A stretch of 56,798 bases of DNA from Rubrivivax sp. (GTDB lineage: Bacteria; Pseudomonadota; Gammaproteobacteria; Burkholderiales; Burkholderiaceae_C), in assembly GCA_030680415.1 (NCBI GenBank), contig JAUXVE010000153.1, forward strand, positions 1 to 56,798, read 5' to 3'. How positions within the stretch are numbered: position 1 is the stretch's first letter; every line of letters starts with the position of its first letter. Made by a program: the position numbers and the translations under genes. Below the pieces are notes generated by a model that saw nothing but the letters and a program-made list of their open reading frames with translations, was not told the DNA's origin and ran no database searches. Below, in pieces: positions 48,441-56,492 of this stretch.

Positions 48441-49024
48441 CTCCGACGCATCTGCTCTACCTGCACGGCTTCCGCTCGTCGCCGCGGTCGTTCAAGGCGC
48501 AGCGTCTGCAGGCCTGGCTGGCCGAGCACCGGCCCGCGGTCCACTGGTGGTGCCCGCAGCTGCCGCCGTCGCCGCGCGCGGCGATGGCGCTGGTGCAGGC
48601 CGGCATCCGGGACTGGCCCGCCGGGTCTTCGGCCGTCGTCGGCAGCTCGCTGGGCGGCTACTACGCCACCTGGGTCGCCCAGACGACGGGCTGGCCGGCC
48701 GTGCTGCTAAACCCCGCCGTGGACCCGGCGCTTGACCTGGCGGCCTACGTCGGCGAGCTGACGGCCTTCCATGCACCCGAAGAACGCTTCTTTTTCCGCG
48801 CTGAATACGTTGCGCAACTGCGAGAGTTCGAGGTGCCCACGATCGCCCATCCCGAACGCCTGTTCGCCGTCATCGCCAAGGGCGACGAGGTGCTGGACTG
48901 GCGCGAGATGAGCACACGTTATGCCGGCGCCTCACAGCGCCTGCTCGATGGCAGCGACCACGCGCTGTCGGACTTCGACGACCACCTGCCCCACATCCTG
49001 AGGTTTCTGCAGCTATGCGACTGA
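48437..49024 (+). CDS. YqiA/YcfP-like esterase
   Basis: A 195-residue alpha/beta hydrolase with the [16 protein letters not shown] opening and the nucleophile elbow G69-S-S71-L-G. The acid is in AKGDEVLDW and the catalytic His in [13 protein letters not shown]. This pattern is the UPF0227/YqiA family of small esterases. A GTG start overlaps the mpl stop by 4 bp and its end overlaps the SDR gene, so three genes are coupled. Confidence 0.88.
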   Translation: MTPTHLLYLHGFRSSPRSFKAQRLQAWLAEHRPAVHWWCPQLPPSPRAAMALVQAGIRDWPAGSSAVVGSSLGGYYATWVAQTTGWPAVLLNPAVDPALDLAAYVGELTAFHAPEERFFFRAEYVAQLREFEVPTIAHPERLFAVIAKGDEVLDWREMSTRYAGASQRLLDGSDHALSDFDDHLPHILRFLQLCD

Positions 49025-49725
49025 AGAACAAGATCTGCATCATCACCGGCGCCGCCCAGGGCATAGGCGCCGCCACCGTGGCCAAGTTCGCCGCCGAGGG
49101 CGCCGTCGTGATCGGCTGCGACCGCCGTGCCGAAGGCATCAGCGGCGCCGCCGAGAGCCACGCCGTCGACGTCACCCAGCGGCCGCAGATCGACGCCATG
49201 GTGGCCGCCGTGCTGGCCAGGTACGGCCGCATCGACGTGCTCGTCAACAACGCCGGCATCACCCAGGACGCGCGGCTGGTGAAGATGACCCTCGAGCAGT
49301 TCGACGCCGTCATCGACGTCAACCTGCGCGGCGTCTTCCACTGCTCGCAGGCCGTCGCCGCAACCATGATCGCGCAGGGTGCGGGCGTGATCCTCAACGC
49401 CAGCAGCGTGGTCGGCATCTACGGCAACTTCGGCCAGACCAACTACGCGGCGTCGAAGTTCGGCGTCATCGGCTTCACCAAGACCTGGAGCCGTGAACTC
49501 GGCCCCAAGGGCGTGCGTGTCAACGCCGTGGCGCCGGGCTTCGTGGACACTCCCATCCTGGCCAGCATCCCCGACAAGGTGATGGCACACATGCAGGCCC
49601 AGGTGCCGCTGGGCCGGCTGGGGCGGCCGCAGGAGATCGCCAACGTCTACGCCTTCCTGGCCAGCGACGAGGCCAGCTACATCAACGGCGCGGTGATCGA
49701 GGTCTCGGGCGGCATGACCGTCTGA
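49015..49725 (+). CDS. SDR-family oxidoreductase (FabG-like)
   Basis: A 236-residue short-chain dehydrogenase. It has the NAD(P)-binding TGAAQGIG (11-18), NNAG (78-81), active-site Ser near 130, and Y144-x3-K148 in [10 protein letters not shown]. The C-terminus [15 protein letters not shown] is FabG-like. Likely a 3-oxoacyl or acetoacetyl-CoA reductase type enzyme; the substrate cannot be fixed. It overlaps the esterase gene by 10 bp. Confidence 0.88.
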   Translation: MRLKNKICIITGAAQGIGAATVAKFAAEGAVVIGCDRRAEGISGAAESHAVDVTQRPQIDAMVAAVLARYGRIDVLVNNAGITQDARLVKMTLEQFDAVIDVNLRGVFHCSQAVAATMIAQGAGVILNASSVVGIYGNFGQTNYAASKFGVIGFTKTWSRELGPKGVRVNAVAPGFVDTPILASIPDKVMAHMQAQVPLGRLGRPQEIANVYAFLASDEASYINGAVIEVSGGMTV

Positions 49726-49779
49726 ACCGACAGCCCCGGGCTCGGGGCGGCCGCGTCACGAACGGCGACAATCGCGCCG

Positions 49780-51822
49780 ATGTATGCATTGTTCGACGAC
49801 GCCGGCAAATTCCACGCCGGCCGACTGATGTCCGAAACCGACAGCTCGGTGCAGGTGGAACTGGATTCGGGCAAGCGCGTCAAGGTCAAGGTGGCCAACG
49901 TCATGCTGCGCTTCGACAAGCCCGCGCCTGCCGAGCTGATGGCGCAGGCGCAGGCGCAGGCCGCCGAGATCGACCTCGGGCTGGCCTGGGAGTTCGCGCC
50001 CGAGGGCGAGTTCAGCTTCACCGACCTGGCGCGCGAGTACTACGACGCCAGCGCCGGCCCCGACAAGCAGGCGGCGGCGTTGCTGCGCCTGTTCGACGCG
50101 CCGCACTACTTCCGCCGCCTGGGCCGGGGGTTGTTCAAGAAGGCGCCCGAGGAGACCGTCAAGGCCGCGCTGCTGGGCATCGAACGCAAGAAGGCCGTGG
50201 CGGCGCAGATCGACGCCTGGGCCACCGAACTGGCGCGCGGCGACTGCCCGGCGCCGGTACGCGAGCAGCTCTACCGCATCCTCTTCAAGCCCGACAAGAA
50301 CGCCCCCGAGTACAAGGCGGTGGTCGAGGCGGCCAAGCGCGCGCAGCGCGCGCCGCTCGACCTGCTCAAGCAGGCCGGCGCCATCGACAGCGCCTACCAG
50401 TTCCACTGGCGGCGTTTCCTGTTCGAGCAGTTCCCCAAGGGCCACGCCTTCCCGGCCGAGCTGGCCGCACCGGAGGTCAAGGAGGCGCTGCCGCTGGCGC
50501 CGGTGCAGGCCTTTTCCGTCGACGACTCGGCCACCACCGAGATCGACGACGCACTGTCGGTCACCGGCATTGGCCAGGGCACGGTGATCCTGGGCATCCA
50601 CATCGCCGCGCCGGGCCTGGCCATCACGCCCGATTCCGCGCTGGACAAGGTGGCGCGCGAGCGCCTGTCCACCGTCTACATGCCGGGCTGGAAGATCACC
50701 ATGCTGCCCGACGCCGTGGTACAGGCCTACACGCTGGTCGAAGGCCGCGACTGCCCGGCCATCAGCCTGTACGTGACGCTGGACGAGGCCACGCTGCAGG
50801 TGCGCGGCACCGAGACGCGCATCGAGCGCGTCCCCGTCGCCGCCAACCTGCGCCACGACCAGCTCGACGAGGTGGTGACCGAAGCCTCGCTCACCGGCGA
50901 GGCGGTTGCCGAGTACCCCTTCGCCGCCGAGCTGGCGTTCTGCTTCCGCCTGGCGCGGCACCTGAAGGCGGCACGCGAGGTGGTGCGCGGCAAGCCCGAG
51001 CTGTTCAACCGCCCCGACTACAACTTCCGCCTCGAGCGCGACGACGACGAGACCGAACCCAGCGGCCACGAGCGCGTGACCATCGGCACGCGCCGCCGCG
51101 GCGCGCCGCTGGACCTGATCGTCGCCGAGGGCATGATCCTGGCCAACAGCCACTGGGGCGGCTGGCTCGCCGAGCACGGCGTGCCCGGCATCTATCGCAG
51201 CCAGTCCAGCATGCTGCCGGGCGTGAAGGTGCGCATGGGCACCAAGCCGGCGCCGCACGCCGGCATGGGCGTGGCCCAGTACGCCTGGTCGACGTCGCCG
51301 CTGCGGCGCTATGTCGACCTCGTCAACCAGTGGCAGATCATCGCCTGCGCGCGCCACGGCCGCACCGCTGCGCTGGTCGCGCCTTTCCGGCCCAAGGACG
51401 CTGCGCTGTTCTCGGTGATCTCGGCCTTCGACGCCGCCTACAGCGCCTACAACGGCTTCCAGCAGGGCATCGAGCGCTACTGGACGCTGCGCTGGCTGGA
51501 GCAGAACGCGGTGGCCGAGCTGGACGCCGCGGTCATGAAGGACGGCCTGGTGCGCGCCGAAACGCTGCCGCTGGTGTTCCGCCTGCCCGGCACCGAAAGC
51601 CTGCCGCGCGGCAGCCTCGTGCGCGCGCGCATCAACGGCATGGACCTGCTGACGCTGGACCTGCACGCCACGCTGGCAGCGCGGCTCGACCTGGCGGCGC
51701 CCTTGGCCGCCGCCGAGGACGAAGGTGCCGAAGACGAGATCGAGGCCAGCGGCCCGCTCACCATCGCCATCGAGCTGGACGACGTCCCCTCCGTCACCGA
51801 GCCGGCGGCCGGGCCGGCCTGA
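49780..51822 (+). CDS. RNB-domain exoribonuclease (RNase II family)
   Basis: A 680-residue 3'-to-5' exoribonuclease-like protein. A short N-terminal small-barrel segment (1-50) is followed by a helical stretch and the RNB domain from about 245. The catalytic acidic cluster is in FSVDDSATTEIDDALSV. Later RNB motifs include AEGMILANSHWG and YAWSTSPLRRYVDLVNQ. The C-terminal S1-like part is short and ends in an acidic tail. It is an RNase II/R homologue rather than a canonical RNase R, which is longer. REP elements follow its stop. Confidence 0.88.
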   Translation: MYALFDDAGKFHAGRLMSETDSSVQVELDSGKRVKVKVANVMLRFDKPAPAELMAQAQAQAAEIDLGLAWEFAPEGEFSFTDLAREYYDASAGPDKQAAALLRLFDAPHYFRRLGRGLFKKAPEETVKAALLGIERKKAVAAQIDAWATELARGDCPAPVREQLYRILFKPDKNAPEYKAVVEAAKRAQRAPLDLLKQAGAIDSAYQFHWRRFLFEQFPKGHAFPAELAAPEVKEALPLAPVQAFSVDDSATTEIDDALSVTGIGQGTVILGIHIAAPGLAITPDSALDKVARERLSTVYMPGWKITMLPDAVVQAYTLVEGRDCPAISLYVTLDEATLQVRGTETRIERVPVAANLRHDQLDEVVTEASLTGEAVAEYPFAAELAFCFRLARHLKAAREVVRGKPELFNRPDYNFRLERDDDETEPSGHERVTIGTRRRGAPLDLIVAEGMILANSHWGGWLAEHGVPGIYRSQSSMLPGVKVRMGTKPAPHAGMGVAQYAWSTSPLRRYVDLVNQWQIIACARHGRTAALVAPFRPKDAALFSVISAFDAAYSAYNGFQQGIERYWTLRWLEQNAVAELDAAVMKDGLVRAETLPLVFRLPGTESLPRGSLVRARINGMDLLTLDLHATLAARLDLAAPLAAAEDEGAEDEIEASGPLTIAIELDDVPSVTEPAAGPA

Positions 51823-51851
51823 CAGCGTGCGAGCTTTTCGGCCACAACCGC

Positions 51852-51963
51852 ATTTGCTCCCTCTCCCCTCCGGGGAGAGGGTTGGGGTGAGGGGCCGCGC
51901 CGGGCACAGTGGTTCTTCGCGGGCCCTCACCCCCGCCCTCTCCCAGAGGGAGAGGGAGCAAAT
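51852..51963. repeat. REP/BIME element between the RNB gene and tonB
   Basis: The outer arms atttgctccctctccc and gggagagggagcaaat form a perfect inverted repeat enclosing the whole element. Inside are the ttggggtgaggg tails of two facing REP hairpins. It is the same family as the copies inside uvrA, here in a normal intergenic position. Confidence 0.88.
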
Positions 51964-51988
51964 TCAAGAGACCCTCAGTCTCTGAGTC

Positions 51989-52843
51989 ATGCACTGGCGC
52001 GACCTCACGACGCTGCACTGGGCGCTGCTGGCCTCGGCCGCGGTGCATGGCGCGGTGCTGACGGTTCGCGTCGTCAGCCCCGAGGGCTTCAACCGCGCCT
52101 TCCGCGACACGCCGCTGGAAGTGATCCTGGTCAACGCGCGCAGCGACGAGGCGCCGGCGCAGGCGCAGGCCATCGCACAGGTCAACCTGGCCGGCGGCGG
52201 TGAGGCCGCCACCGGCCGTGCCGCGTCGCCGCTGCCGGTGGCGCCTTCGGTGCAGCTCGGCGATGCGGCCGACGACGCGCGCCGCCGCATCGACCAGCTG
52301 CAGCAACAGCAGCAGCAACTGCTGGCGCAGATCCGGCGCGAGATCGCCGCGCTGCCGCCCCCCGACCTGCGGCGCGACTCCGGCGACCCCAAGGAGCGCG
52401 AGCAGGACGAGCGCCGCCGCCAGCTGCTGCAGCTGCTGGCCGAGATCGAAAAGCGCATCAACGAGCAGAACGCCCGCCCCAAGAAGCGCTACATCAGCCC
52501 GGCCACGCGCGAGGCGGTCTATGCGCTTTACTACGACGCGCTGCGCCGCCGCATCGAAGAGCGCGGCACGCGCGACTTTCCCGTGCTCGACGGCCGCAAG
52601 CTCTACGGCGAACTGACGATGAACGTCACCGTCGACGCCGCCGGCCGTGTCGTCGACGCCGAAGTCGTGCGGCCGTCGGCGTCGCGCGTGCTCGACCAGC
52701 AGGCGGTGGCCATCGTGTATGCGGCAGCACCCTTCGGGCCCTTCAACCCGCGCATGCGGGCGCAGGCCGACCAGATCGTCGTCACCTCGCGCTTTCGCTT
52801 CACGCGCGACGACGGGCTCGAGACCTCCTTGAGTTCACGATGA
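51989..52843 (+). CDS. Energy transducer TonB-like protein
   Basis: A 284-residue protein anchored by one N-terminal helix (about 9-30, LHWALLASAAVHGAVLTV). A Gln/Arg-rich coiled coil follows (about 95-150, DQLQQQQQQLLAQIRR). The C-terminal TonB domain (about 190-275) contains YGELTMNVTVDAAGRVVDAEVVR. It would couple ExbB/ExbD energy to outer-membrane transport; exbBD are not adjacent. The central part lacks the usual Pro-Lys/Pro-Glu repeats and uses a coiled coil instead. Confidence 0.85.
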   Translation: MHWRDLTTLHWALLASAAVHGAVLTVRVVSPEGFNRAFRDTPLEVILVNARSDEAPAQAQAIAQVNLAGGGEAATGRAASPLPVAPSVQLGDAADDARRRIDQLQQQQQQLLAQIRREIAALPPPDLRRDSGDPKEREQDERRRQLLQLLAEIEKRINEQNARPKKRYISPATREAVYALYYDALRRRIEERGTRDFPVLDGRKLYGELTMNVTVDAAGRVVDAEVVRPSASRVLDQQAVAIVYAAAPFGPFNPRMRAQADQIVVTSRFRFTRDDGLETSLSSR

Positions 52844-52871
52844 GCACAGCGCACGGCAGCCCGAAGGCGTG

Positions 52872-52917
52872 CTCGCTCCCCTCTGGGAGGACCGGCGTGC
52901 AAGGCCGCAGGGGGCAG
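52872..52917. repeat. Degenerate family D repeat upstream of aroE
   Basis: The order ctccc-ctct-gggag, an imperfect CGGC/GCCG stem and an AGGGGGCAG tail resembles the copies at 2431 and 45407. The final G-run lies at ribosome-binding distance from the aroE ATG (52920). Confidence 0.45.
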
Positions 52918-52919
52918 AC

Positions 52920-53759
52920 ATGAGCGACCGCTACGCCGTGCTCGGCAACCCGGTGGCGCACAGCCGCAGCCCGGACATCCATGCCGCCTTCGCGCGCCAG
53001 ACCGGGCAGGACATCGAATACGGCCGCCTGCTGTGCCCGCTGGACGGCTTCGAAGCCGCGGTGCGCGAGTTCGCGGCCGGCGGCGGGCGCGGCTGCAACG
53101 TCACCCTGCCCTTCAAGTTCGAGGTGCCGCGGCTGGCCGCGCGCTGCAGCGACCGCGCCCGGCTCGCCGGCGCCGCCAACACGCTGCGCTTCGACGCCGC
53201 GGGCTGGTTCGCCGACAACACCGACGGCATCGGCCTGGTGCGCGACATCGAGCACGGTGCCGGCGTGCCGCTGGCCGGCCGGCGCGTGCTGCTGGTGGGT
53301 GCCGGCGGCGCCGGCGCGGGGGTACTGGGGCCGCTGCTGGCGGCACGGCCGGCCGAGGTGGTGGTGGCCAACCGCACGCTGGACAAGGCCCACGCACTGG
53401 TGTCCCGCCACGTCAGCTGGGCCCGCGAGCACGGCGTGCGCCTGGCGGCCAGCGCCCTGGAGCGCCCAGGCGACGCCTTCGACGTGGTGGTCAACGCCAG
53501 CGCCAGCAGCCTGCAGGGTCTGTCGTCGCCGGTGCCACCGGAGGTGCTGGGCGCGGGGGCGCTGGCCGTGGACCTGATGTACGGCGCGGCGGCCGCACCC
53601 TTCCTGGCCTGGGCGCGCGCTGCCGGCGCCACGGCCCGCGACGGCCTGGGCATGCTGGTGGAGCAGGCGGCCGAGTCCTTCCACATCTGGCGCGGCGTGC
53701 GCCCGCTCACGGCGCCGGTGCTGCTGGCGCTGTGCGCCAGCCTGGCGGCAGCACCATGA
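52920..53759 (+). CDS. aroE: Shikimate dehydrogenase
   Basis: Reduces 3-dehydroshikimate with NADPH in aromatic amino-acid synthesis. The 279-residue protein opens YAVLGNPVAHSRSPDIH and has catalytic K66 in NVTLPFK, D102 in DNTDGIG, the NADPH motif VGAGGAGAG and ANRT. An upstream GTG-like frame start is ignored because the ATG at 52920 gives the family N-terminus. The ATG of mtgA overlaps its stop (ATGA). Confidence 0.95.
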   Translation: MSDRYAVLGNPVAHSRSPDIHAAFARQTGQDIEYGRLLCPLDGFEAAVREFAAGGGRGCNVTLPFKFEVPRLAARCSDRARLAGAANTLRFDAAGWFADNTDGIGLVRDIEHGAGVPLAGRRVLLVGAGGAGAGVLGPLLAARPAEVVVANRTLDKAHALVSRHVSWAREHGVRLAASALERPGDAFDVVVNASASSLQGLSSPVPPEVLGAGALAVDLMYGAAAAPFLAWARAAGATARDGLGMLVEQAAESFHIWRGVRPLTAPVLLALCASLAAAP

Positions 53760-54508
53760 AGAACAGGCCGGCCATCGTCGCGCACGGGCTGCGCCTGCTG
53801 TTGCTGCTGCTGCTTTGCGCCGCGGCGCTGCAGGTCGTCTTTGCGCTGCGCATCGGTCTCATGCGCGTGATCGATCCCCAGTCGACCACCTTCCAGCGCA
53901 GCGAGGCCTGGCGACTGCTGGTGGAAACGAAACGCGTCCCGTGGCGCCAGGAGTGGGTGGACGCCGGGCGCATCTCCGACCACCTCAAGCGTGCCGTCAT
54001 CGCCAGCGAAGACGCCGGTTTTGCCGACCACTCCGGCATCGAATGGGACGCCATCGAACAGGCCTGGGAGCGCAACCAGCGCGCCGAGGAGCGTGCCGCG
54101 CGGCTGGGCCAGCGCCAGCCCGAGCGCGCACCGCAGCCCAAGGTGGTGGGAGGCTCGACGATCACGCAGCAACTGGCCAAGAACCTGCTGTTGTCGAGCG
54201 AGCGCACGGTGCTGCGCAAGGGCCAGGAGGTGGTGCTGACGCTGCTGCTCGAGGCATTGCTCGACAAACGGCGCATCCTGGAGATCTACCTCAACAACGT
54301 CGAGTGGGGCGAGGGTCTGTTCGGCGCCCAGGCGGCTGCCCGGCACTACTTCCGTGTCGACGCCGAGCGGCTCGGCCCCGCGCAGGCCGCGCGATTGGCG
54401 GTCATGCTGCCGGCGCCCAAGCGCTTCGAGAAGCGGCCGGCTTCGGCCTATGTCCTGGGCCGCGCCGCGACCATCCAGGCGCGCATGGGTTCGGTGGTGC
54501 TGCCATGA
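53756..54508 (+). CDS. mtgA: Monofunctional peptidoglycan glycosyltransferase MtgA
   Basis: Polymerises lipid II into glycan strands. The 250 residues have an N-terminal membrane anchor (about 10-32) and the GT51 fold with the catalytic E85 in IASEDAGFADHSG. Motifs GGSTITQQLAKNLLLSSERT and EIYLNNVEWGEG follow. The stop codon overlaps the ATG of the first 20-codon repeat ORF. Confidence 0.95.
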   Translation: MKNRPAIVAHGLRLLLLLLLCAAALQVVFALRIGLMRVIDPQSTTFQRSEAWRLLVETKRVPWRQEWVDAGRISDHLKRAVIASEDAGFADHSGIEWDAIEQAWERNQRAEERAARLGQRQPERAPQPKVVGGSTITQQLAKNLLLSSERTVLRKGQEVVLTLLLEALLDKRRILEIYLNNVEWGEGLFGAQAAARHYFRVDAERLGPAQAARLAVMLPAPKRFEKRPASAYVLGRAATIQARMGSVVLP

Positions 54509-54567
54509 GTCCGCTCGGCCGTCCGAAGGACTCATACCGGAGTGCGCAGCACGGAGGCACCGAATGA
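54505..54567 (+). CDS. Repeat-encoded 20-residue mini-ORF 1
   Basis: The frame MSPLGRPKDSYRSAQHGGTE starts inside the mtgA stop (ATGA) and ends inside the second ATG (GAATGAG). A GGAGG lies 8 bases before the next ATG. It is probably translated by ribosomes finishing mtgA. Whether the peptide has a role is unknown. Confidence 0.5.
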   Translation: MSPLGRPKDSYRSAQHGGTE

Positions 54568-54622
54568 GTCCGCTCGGCCGTCCGAAGGACTCATACCGGA
54601 GTGCGCAGCACGGAGGCACCCG
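54505..54622 (+). repeat. Two tandem 59-bp repeats with start, stop and ribosome-binding signals
   Basis: Units 54505-54563 and 54564-54622 are identical except at the last few bases (ccga versus cccg). Each begins with ATGAGTCC, has GGACTCAT 15 bases later as an inverted partner, and ends with acggaggcac, a good Shine-Dalgarno sequence. I recognise similar units (encoding SPLGRPK...YRSAQ) at the 5' ends of many Burkholderiales genes. Confidence 0.93.
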
Positions 54623-54626
54623 ATGA
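54564..54626 (+). CDS. Repeat-encoded 20-residue mini-ORF 2
   Basis: The frame encodes the same peptide with R instead of E at the end. It starts in the stop of mini-ORF 1 and stops in the ATG of the next gene (CGATGAACC). Its own GGAGG serves the downstream gene. Confidence 0.5.
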   Translation: MSPLGRPKDSYRSAQHGGTR

Positions 54627-55204
54627 ACCTGGCCCTGGAAATCGCCGCCGTCGCCGCCCGCCTGGTGGTCGAGGACGGCATGGAATACGCCGCCGCCAAG
54701 CGCAAGGCCGCGCGCGAGCACGGCCGGCGTGCCGAGCTGCCCAGCAACGAGCAGGTCGAAGACGCCGTGCGCGAGCACATCGAACTGTTCTGCGCCGACA
54801 CCCAGCCGGCCGAACTGCGCGCCTTGCGCGAGGTGGCGCTGCTGTGGATGCAGCGGCTGGCGGAATTCCGGCCGCACCTAGCCGGCGCGGTGTGGCGCGG
54901 TACGGCAACCAGGCAGTCGGCGGTGCTCATCGACCTCTACTGCGACGACCCCAAGGCGGCCGAGATCGCCCTCATCAACGCCGGGGAAGACTACGACAGC
55001 GGCGCCATCGACCGCCAGGGCAAGGAACCCCTGAACGTGCTCACCGTGGCCACACTCAGCCGGGCCCTGGGCGAGCCCGTGACCGTGCACCTGAGCCTGC
55101 ACGACCACGACGACCAGCGCGGCGCGCTCAAGCCCGACGCCCGCGGCCGCAGCTGGCGCGGCGACCTGGGCGCCGTGCAGAGCCTGCTGGAGGCGAGCCC
55201 ATGA
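54623..55204 (+). CDS. Conserved hypothetical protein
   Basis: A 193-residue cytoplasmic protein. The N-terminal part is helical (LEIAAVAARLVVEDGMEYAAAK), and the later half has a strand-rich region with SAVLIDLYCDDPKAAEIALI and VTVHLSLHDHDDQRG. I recall similar proteins in Burkholderiales but no established function. It starts at the end of the 59-bp repeats, whose GGAGG acts as its ribosome-binding site, and its stop overlaps the TlpA-like gene. Confidence 0.75.
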   Translation: MNLALEIAAVAARLVVEDGMEYAAAKRKAAREHGRRAELPSNEQVEDAVREHIELFCADTQPAELRALREVALLWMQRLAEFRPHLAGAVWRGTATRQSAVLIDLYCDDPKAAEIALINAGEDYDSGAIDRQGKEPLNVLTVATLSRALGEPVTVHLSLHDHDDQRGALKPDARGRSWRGDLGAVQSLLEASP

Positions 55205-55725
55205 AGCGGCGCGGCTGGTTGATCGGTGGTGCCGGCGCTGCCGCCGCCGCAGCCGGGCTGGGCTGGCGCGGCTTCAGCGAATCCCGGCGCGAAGCACACC
55301 GCGACGCCACCACCGGTGGCCTGTGGCAGATGAGCTTCGACCGCCCCGACGGCGCTCGGCTGGCGATGGCGTCCTTGCGCGGCCAGCCGCTGGTGCTCAA
55401 CTTCTGGGCCACCTGGTGCCCGCCCTGCATCCGGGAAATGCCGGAGCTCGACCGCTTCCAGCGCGCGTTCGCGGCCCGCGGTTGGCAGGTGCTGGGGCTG
55501 GCCATCGATCGCCCGCAGCCGGTGCGCGAGTTCCTGGCGCGCACACCGGTCGGCTATACCATCGCCATGGCCGGCTTCGACGGCACCGAGTTGACGCGCC
55601 GGCTCGGCAATGCCAGCGGCGGGCTGCCGTTCACGGTGGTGTTCGACCGTGAAGGGCTCGTCGCTCACCGCAAACTGGGCGAAACGAGCTTCGACGAACT
55701 GGCACGCTGGGCGGCGGCGACGTGA
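55201..55725 (+). CDS. TlpA-family membrane-anchored thioredoxin
   Basis: A 174-residue periplasmic thiol-disulfide protein held by an N-terminal segment (about 5-22). The active site is C73-P-P-C76 in [14 protein letters not shown], with the thioredoxin cis-Pro in [12 protein letters not shown]. The fold matches TlpA/ResA-like reductants used in cytochrome c maturation or envelope repair. The start overlaps the previous stop (ATGA). Confidence 0.9.
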   Translation: MKRRGWLIGGAGAAAAAAGLGWRGFSESRREAHRDATTGGLWQMSFDRPDGARLAMASLRGQPLVLNFWATWCPPCIREMPELDRFQRAFAARGWQVLGLAIDRPQPVREFLARTPVGYTIAMAGFDGTELTRRLGNASGGLPFTVVFDREGLVAHRKLGETSFDELARWAAAT

Positions 55726-55849
55726 ATGCGCCGCTGGCAGCAATGCGCTCCCCGGCGCCGCCCCTTTTTCTCGATCTGCTGCCAGGCGCTTTCAACAGCC
55801 TGCAAAAGGCGTAAAGTCCGCCCTTCGGTGTCACTCTGCCGCTAACTGC

Positions 55850-55981
55850 ATGAGCCTCCTCGTCCTTCACGGTCCCAACCTCAATCTGCTCGGCAGCCGC
55901 GAGCCGGGAGTCTCTAGCGTCACCACTTTGGCCCAGATCGACGCAGAACTTGCCCAGATCGCTGCAAATGCCGGCGCTTGA
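55850..55981 (+). pseudogene. aroQ: Truncated type II 3-dehydroquinate dehydratase
   Basis: The frame opens [19 protein letters not shown], the unmistakable N-terminus of AroQ. It stops at codon 44 (TGA at 55979), while the family is about 145-150 residues. The usual EVYG after REP is changed to GVSS. The catalytic Asn/Glu/His residues further on are missing, and accB begins 35 bp later, so the rest has been deleted. In this order aroQ normally precedes accB-accC. Another dehydroquinase must exist elsewhere if the pathway is intact. Confidence 0.85.
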
Positions 55982-56016
55982 TGCCGCCACTACAAGAAAC
56001 AAGAGGAGTCTGCCCC

Positions 56017-56478
56017 ATGGACCTGAGGAAACTCAAGACACTGATCGACCTGGTATCGGAGTCGAACATCTCGGAGCTCGAGATCACCGAAGCCGAAGGC
56101 AAGGTGCGCATCGTCAAGAGCGCGCCTGTTGGGTTTGCAGCGCCCATGGCCTATACCATGGCACCAGCGCCCCAGGCGGCACCTGCGGTGATCGTGGCTG
56201 AGTCAGCGGCACCTGTGGTGCCCACACCCGTCGCAGAGCCCACAGGCCATATTGTGAAGTCGCCCATGGTTGGTACGTTCTACCGTGCTTCCAGTCCAGG
56301 TGCCAAGCCTTTTGTTGAATTGGGTGACTCCATCAAGGAGGGCGAGACCATCTGCATCGTTGAAGCCATGAAAATTCTCAACGAAATCGAGGCCGACAAG
56401 TCCGGCACGGTAACCAAGATTCTGGTGGACAACGGCCAGGCCGTGGAGTACGGCCAGCCCTTGTACGTGATCGAATAA
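56017..56478 (+). CDS. accB: Biotin carboxyl carrier protein of acetyl-CoA carboxylase
   Basis: A 153-residue carrier whose biotin swings between AccC and the carboxyltransferase. The Ala/Pro-rich linker (about 38-75) follows a helical N-terminus ([13 protein letters not shown]). The biotinyl domain has K119 in [10 protein letters not shown], the thumb-like region before it, and ends [16 protein letters not shown] precedes the ATG. accC follows after 14 bp. From about 56100 base usage becomes less GC-rich than in neighbouring genes. Confidence 0.96.
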   Translation: MDLRKLKTLIDLVSESNISELEITEAEGKVRIVKSAPVGFAAPMAYTMAPAPQAAPAVIVAESAAPVVPTPVAEPTGHIVKSPMVGTFYRASSPGAKPFVELGDSIKEGETICIVEAMKILNEIEADKSGTVTKILVDNGQAVEYGQPLYVIE

Positions 56479-56492
56479 AGGGCTTGGCGCGC

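Noticed and set aside
49756..51930. A 724-codon minus-strand frame across the RNB exoribonuclease
   Set aside because: No recognisable motifs, and biased composition. The plus-strand frame has the RNB catalytic residues.
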